From the NCBI RefSeq assembly GCF_012927205.1, contig NZ_JABBGC010000001.1, positions 868,001-932,000 of the forward strand: 64,000 nucleotides of DNA. The letters run 5' to 3'. Below the pieces are notes generated by a model. That model searched no databases. It was not told where the DNA came from and saw nothing but the letters and a program-made list of their open reading frames with translations. Positions 63,002 through 64,000 of the stretch are shown here, in pieces; the stretch's first letter is position 1; every line of letters starts with the position of its first letter. The stretch is from Chitinophaga fulva. Lineage in GTDB: Bacteria > Bacteroidota > Bacteroidia > Chitinophagales > Chitinophagaceae. The translations under genes were made by a program, and so were the position numbers.

Positions 63002-64000
63002 TTACACATAATAATCAGGGAAAATTTCAGCCAGTGGTACAATCAGCTGTTCACACAGTCTTTTGTAATCAGCCAGTACAGTTTCATCACTGAAAAATCC
63101 TTTTTCATATTCCTGGAGGATATAATTATCGTTACAAGGGAACTGATAATTATTCAGTTTTTTCTCCACCAGTTCATCAAATGCTTTGCTGTCAAGATCC
63201 GGAAGATCTTTAGGCACGGTGCCGAAATCAGGATAGAAAGGAACGATCTTCCCAAATCCTGATTTATATATTTTCATCAACTCTCTCAAACGGCTATACG
63301 CCATTTCTTTTGAGAATCTTGATGCATGGAAAATGGCTTCCTTTTTAGCGCCGGAGATATACTGCATCCCCTGCACTGTGCCCGATGCAATACCGGCGAG
63401 GTAACGCACGTAGGCTTCTACCATGTATTTTGTCTCATTCTTTGACCAGGATATTTGTAATAACTGGTCGTTGTAGATATTGTTGATATTGCCTTTCAGG
63501 AGCGTACCATCGATATCTGTTTCAAAAGAGGCTTTCTGCTCGGTGCTGCCCTGTGTGGCGTTTTCATACAGCGTACGCACGGGGTGTACCCGCTCTTCTA
63601 CCTGCTGTATAGCCACAAACGCCATGTTGTTGAGCGGCAGTTGCCCTTTTTTAACCAGCTTTTTCTGTAGCATACGTTTATCCGCTTCCGTTACCGGCAA
63701 CAACTGATTTTTAATGCTCCATTGCTGGAGATTATCGAGGCTGAACAGTTCCGTGTCGCTAAGCAGGATTTGTTCATCGTTATAATAGATACCTAATACC
63801 TTGTTGTAATAAGCTTTGAACGGGTTCTTGAAGAAGCTGACCAGCTCATCGAGGTTTATTTCTTCAAAGGTGACAGGATCAATTTTTTTCTGTTGGTTGA
63901 TGACCGCCTTTCCTGCGTCTTGGTGGCTGTTCAGGTAACTGTACAGGCGATCGTTGCCCATGCTGTATTTACGGCTGAAGCCTTGCAGGGGCTGCTGTGT
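63002..64000 (-). CDS. recC: Exodeoxyribonuclease V gamma subunit (RecC), N-terminus beyond window edge
   Basis: The frame ends at 63002 and is open to the right edge: the first visible residues are TQQPLQGFSRKYSMGNDRLY. The HPLQPFS-type motif and EEINLDELVSFFKNPFKAYY match the C-terminal part of RecC, which recognises Chi and guides the 3-prime strand. About 330 residues are visible of a protein over 1000 long. An ATG at 63961 is internal and is not the start. It lies 3 bases before recB. Confidence 0.85.
   Translation of the reverse strand, partial: TQQPLQGFSRKYSMGNDRLYSYLNSHQDAGKAVINQQKKIDPVTFEEINLDELVSFFKNPFKAYYNKVLGIYYNDEQILLSDTELFSLDNLQQWSIKNQLLPVTEADKRMLQKKLVKKGQLPLNNMAFVAIQQVEERVHPVRTLYENATQGSTEQKASFETDIDGTLLKGNINNIYNDQLLQISWSKNETKYMVEAYVRYLAGIASGTVQGMQYISGAKKEAIFHASRFSKEMAYSRLRELMKIYKSGFGKIVPFYPDFGTVPKDLPDLDSKAFDELVEKKLNNYQFPCNDNYILQEYEKGFFSDETVLADYKRLCEQLIVPLAEIFPDYYV

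Overview
The window looks like a stretch of chromosome from a Bacteroidota bacterium, most likely in or near Chitinophaga. The genus is an inference from the overall gene style; the phylum is better supported. The evidence for the phylum is TAnnTTTG-type -7 promoter boxes (with TTTG about 18-20 bases upstream in the clearest cases) before many genes, few Shine-Dalgarno sites, many MKK... signal peptides ending in AQ, PorT-like beta-barrels, a Pth2-type peptidyl-tRNA hydrolase and a Bacteroidota-style lanthipeptide leader. No phage, transposase, CRISPR array or rRNA was found.

Layout. 1-2.7 kb: the start of dnaN (cut by the left edge) and a class I aminotransferase. 2.7-10.3 kb: a ~100-bp direct repeat, then an efflux operon (two TetR regulators, TolC, membrane-fusion protein, RND pump). 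10.3-12.3 kb: two tandem secreted SMP-30-like propellers. 12.3-18.1 kb, minus strand: an NAD salvage locus with an NrtR-type regulator, NMN adenylyltransferase/Nudix, nicotinamide phosphoribosyltransferase, and a fusion of a nucleotidyltransferase-like domain to a methyltransferase. Two matching palindromes sit on the nadM promoter. 18-25 kb: M28 peptidase, gcvT, an SRPBCC protein, comB, DoxX, an AraC regulator and a Tat-type rubredoxin/MBL protein. 25-28.8 kb: a SNF2 ATPase with two SWIM zinc motifs. 29-38 kb: the kdp potassium-uptake operon with two tiny membrane peptides, kdpA, kdpB, kdpC, a porin, a stand-alone KdpD sensor domain and a separate histidine kinase. 38-41 kb: a large hybrid histidine kinase. 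41-48.4 kb: a barrel protein, enoyl-CoA hydratase, S9 peptidase, HflX, a Rieske protein and a GT39-type glycosyltransferase.

48.5-59 kb is the accessory part: two nearly identical tRNA-Asn genes flanking a HEIGH metalloprotease and a secreted protein, an AT-rich DNA-glycosylase-like gene, a SUFU-domain gene, a lipoprotein, an orphan lanthipeptide-like precursor, a secreted propeller-like lipoprotein, a glycosyltransferase, an ECF41-type sigma factor with a frameshifted carboxymuconolactone-decarboxylase partner, and tRNA-Gly. 59-64 kb: pth2, then recB and the end of recC (cut by the right edge).

The most interesting points are the NrtR-controlled NAD locus next to the fusion enzyme, the orphan RiPP precursor, the conserved-looking 27-residue peptide before kdpF with a split KdpD, the tRNA-Asn variant with G32, and several long perfect inverted repeats between genes. 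Everything here was read by eye; no database search was run.
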